Shown here one piece after another: positions 32,832-34,042 of a DNA stretch of 34,042 bases. Origin of the DNA: Cecembia sp. (GTDB lineage: Bacteria; Bacteroidota; Bacteroidia; Cytophagales; Cyclobacteriaceae); NCBI RefSeq assembly GCF_007126775.1, contig NZ_SLAP01000199.1, positions 1 to 34,042 of the forward strand, read 5' to 3'. The notes below the pieces were generated by a model. That model saw only the letters and a list, made by a program, of their open reading frames with translations. It had not been told where the DNA came from and ran no database searches. The translations under genes and the position numbers were made by a program. Position 1 is the stretch's first letter. Each line of letters starts with the position of its first letter.

Positions 32832-33512
32832 ATGAGTAAAAATTACCTCTCTTTCCTTTCTGAACTTTCGCAAAATAACCACAAAGATTGGATGGATGCG
32901 AACAGGGATTGGTATCTGAAAGTGAAGGGCGCATTTCTAGAAGATGTGGAGGAGCTGCTACATGCCATCAGTTATTGGGAACCCCAACTCTCTGGTTTCA
33001 AAGGAAAAGACTGTATTTTTCGACAAAATAGGGATATCCGCTTTTCGGCCAATAAAGATCCCTATAAGACCAATTTTGCCGCCTATTTCTCAGTGGGTGG
33101 AAAAAAATCAAATGGCCCGGGCTACTACCTGCATATTCAACCGGGACAAAGCTTCCTTGCGGGTGGTATATGGATGCCTTCGGCGGATGTTCTCAAAAAA
33201 ATCCGTCAGGAAATCGACTACTCTGGTAAAGAATTATTGGAAATCCTTGAAGAACCTGCATTTAAAAAAACATTTGGAGGTCTCGAAGGAGAGCAGCTAA
33301 AAACCTCCCCAAAAGGTTATGAAGCTGAGCATCCGCATATAAAGCTTTTACGCTTCAAAAGTTTTATCGTTTCCACCCCTTTATCAGATGATGAAATCAA
33401 TTCAGGAGAGTTCAAGGAAAAAGCGATAACCCATTTTAAAAAAATGAAGCCCTTTCATGATTTTTTGGCCCGTGCAATAGAAGAAACTGAGAATGGAGAA
33501 GGATTGCTCTAA
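32832..33512 (+). CDS. DUF2461 family protein
   Basis: The 226-aa protein has the DUF2461 (TIGR02453) pattern: FLSELSQNNHKDWMDANRDWY at the start, then DCIFRQNRDIRFSANKDPYKTNFAAYF, and GPGYYLHIQPGQSFLAGGIWMP. The function is unknown. It lies 40 bp after murF on the same strand and may be cotranscribed; it converges with the next gene with 2 bp between the stops. Confidence 0.9.
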   Translation: MSKNYLSFLSELSQNNHKDWMDANRDWYLKVKGAFLEDVEELLHAISYWEPQLSGFKGKDCIFRQNRDIRFSANKDPYKTNFAAYFSVGGKKSNGPGYYLHIQPGQSFLAGGIWMPSADVLKKIRQEIDYSGKELLEILEEPAFKKTFGGLEGEQLKTSPKGYEAEHPHIKLLRFKSFIVSTPLSDDEINSGEFKEKAITHFKKMKPFHDFLARAIEETENGEGLL

Positions 33513-33514
33513 AG

Positions 33515-33787
33515 CTAGAAATCAAAGCCGTCGAAAGCGCCATTAAAAACTCCGGTAATCGCGCCTACTCCCATCAGGATGAGGAAAATTATACCCAAAC
33601 CAAAAGCTACTGCATACCATAACAGTTTGGCTTTTGCCCAATTGGCCTTATTCGGGTTGCCGTTTTTATCAATTGCCCAAACAATCAACATGACCAATCC
33701 TAAAACTGGGATATTCGCTATAAAGATGGTTAGAAACCAATCTCCTGTATTCACTGGAGGATGTTTGAATTCGTTATTGAAGTCCAT
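33515..33787 (-). CDS. Small membrane protein
   Basis: The 90-aa protein has two predicted membrane helices (about residues 17-38 and 55-80) separated by a charged loop, AIDKNGNPNKANWAKAK. It resembles small conserved Bacteroidota membrane proteins with this N-P-N-K-A-N-W-A-K loop; no function is known. The start overlaps the end of the upstream gene by 14 bp, so the two are probably coupled. Confidence 0.78.
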   Translation of the reverse strand: MDFNNEFKHPPVNTGDWFLTIFIANIPVLGLVMLIVWAIDKNGNPNKANWAKAKLLWYAVAFGLGIIFLILMGVGAITGVFNGAFDGFDF

Positions 33788-34042
33788 AGTCGTTGGGGTT
33801 TTTGTCTGAAATCAGATCCTCTACCCTGAAACTGTATTCACTCATTGCCAGATTATCAGGGTTATTTGGATCAGTTTGTATAAATATAATATTTATAAAA
33901 TCGTACTCATCTATTTTACTATAACCTTCTGCATACATCTCCGCTGCTTTTCTGGCTAAAATTTCCTCCCCTACATGAAGCTGAGGCCCCCTCCCATTGA
34001 TCAATCTCAAGGAAACCTCATTTTTCTGCTCGCCATCAAGAT
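33774..34042 (-). CDS. Hypothetical protein, 5' end outside the window
   Basis: The reading frame is open to the right edge of the window. The visible part is about 89 residues (DGEQKNEVSLRLINGRGPQLHVGEEILARKAAEMYAEGYSKIDEYDF... to NPNDYGLQ). The TTG at 34010 is unlikely to be the true start because the frame continues. I do not recognise the family. It overlaps the downstream small membrane protein gene by 14 bp. Confidence 0.65.
   Translation of the reverse strand, partial: LDGEQKNEVSLRLINGRGPQLHVGEEILARKAAEMYAEGYSKIDEYDFINIIFIQTDPNNPDNLAMSEYSFRVEDLISDKNPNDYGLQ

Overview
The window looks like chromosomal DNA from a Bacteroidota bacterium, most probably of the Cyclobacteriaceae (Algoriphagus/Belliella-like). 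The indications are a T9SS type A C-terminal sorting domain, many small lipoproteins with Bacteroidota-style lipoboxes, a long-form NusB, the nusB-ytxH-DUF1573-yajC-ybbR-coaE gene order, TTTG/TAnnTTTG promoters, and Shine-Dalgarno-poor starts except at rpsU. The genus is an inference; no rRNA gene is present. I saw no tRNA, rRNA or CRISPR array.

Layout. (1) 1-2850: an AT-rich accessory stretch with a small secreted protein, a NVEALA-type cysteine-bearing peptide precursor and a 6-bladed beta-propeller lipoprotein, interspersed with at least four copies of a short intergenic repeat. (2) 2855-4152: a coiled-coil protein and a divergent conserved hypothetical, then a 286-bp MITE-like element filling the gap between two convergent stop codons. 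(3) 4155-7260: an ABC exporter half-transporter with Asp at the catalytic-Glu position, and leucine dehydrogenase with a clear terminator. (4) 7336-11279: a housekeeping operon nusB, ytxH, DUF1573 lipoprotein, yajC, ybbR-like, coaE. (5) 11445-13270: a TPR lipoprotein overlapping a small protein gene, divergent from an NlpC/P60 lipoprotein. (6) 13330-20498: a complete heme acquisition operon on the minus strand in the order hmuT-hmuU-hmuV-hmuS-hmuR-hmuY, with near-palindromic putative operators before hmuT and again at the hmuR start codon. (7) 20499-25158: atpD-atpC, rpsU, a DUF6624-like lipoprotein, a Xer recombinase and hpf. (8) 25164-27473: a CynX/NimT-type MFS permease and ferrochelatase hemH. 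(9) 27707-34042: a PyrR-like phosphoribosyltransferase with panB, a large T9SS-secreted FG-GAP repeat protein, a REP-like intergenic repeat, murF, a DUF2461 protein, a small membrane protein and a gene cut by the window edge.

How the genes work together. The heme locus supplies every step from surface capture (HmuY) through outer-membrane uptake (HmuR), periplasmic binding (HmuT) and inner-membrane import (HmuUV) to cytoplasmic degradation or binding (HmuS). The cell also makes heme itself, since hemH lies about 6 kb away. The rpsU leader combines a consensus promoter with a strong Shine-Dalgarno sequence, which fits the bS21 autoregulation described in Flavobacterium. The most unusual material is the NVEALA/propeller pair with its hairpins and flanking repeats, the putative heme/iron operators with an intercistronic hairpin before hmuR, and the MITE.
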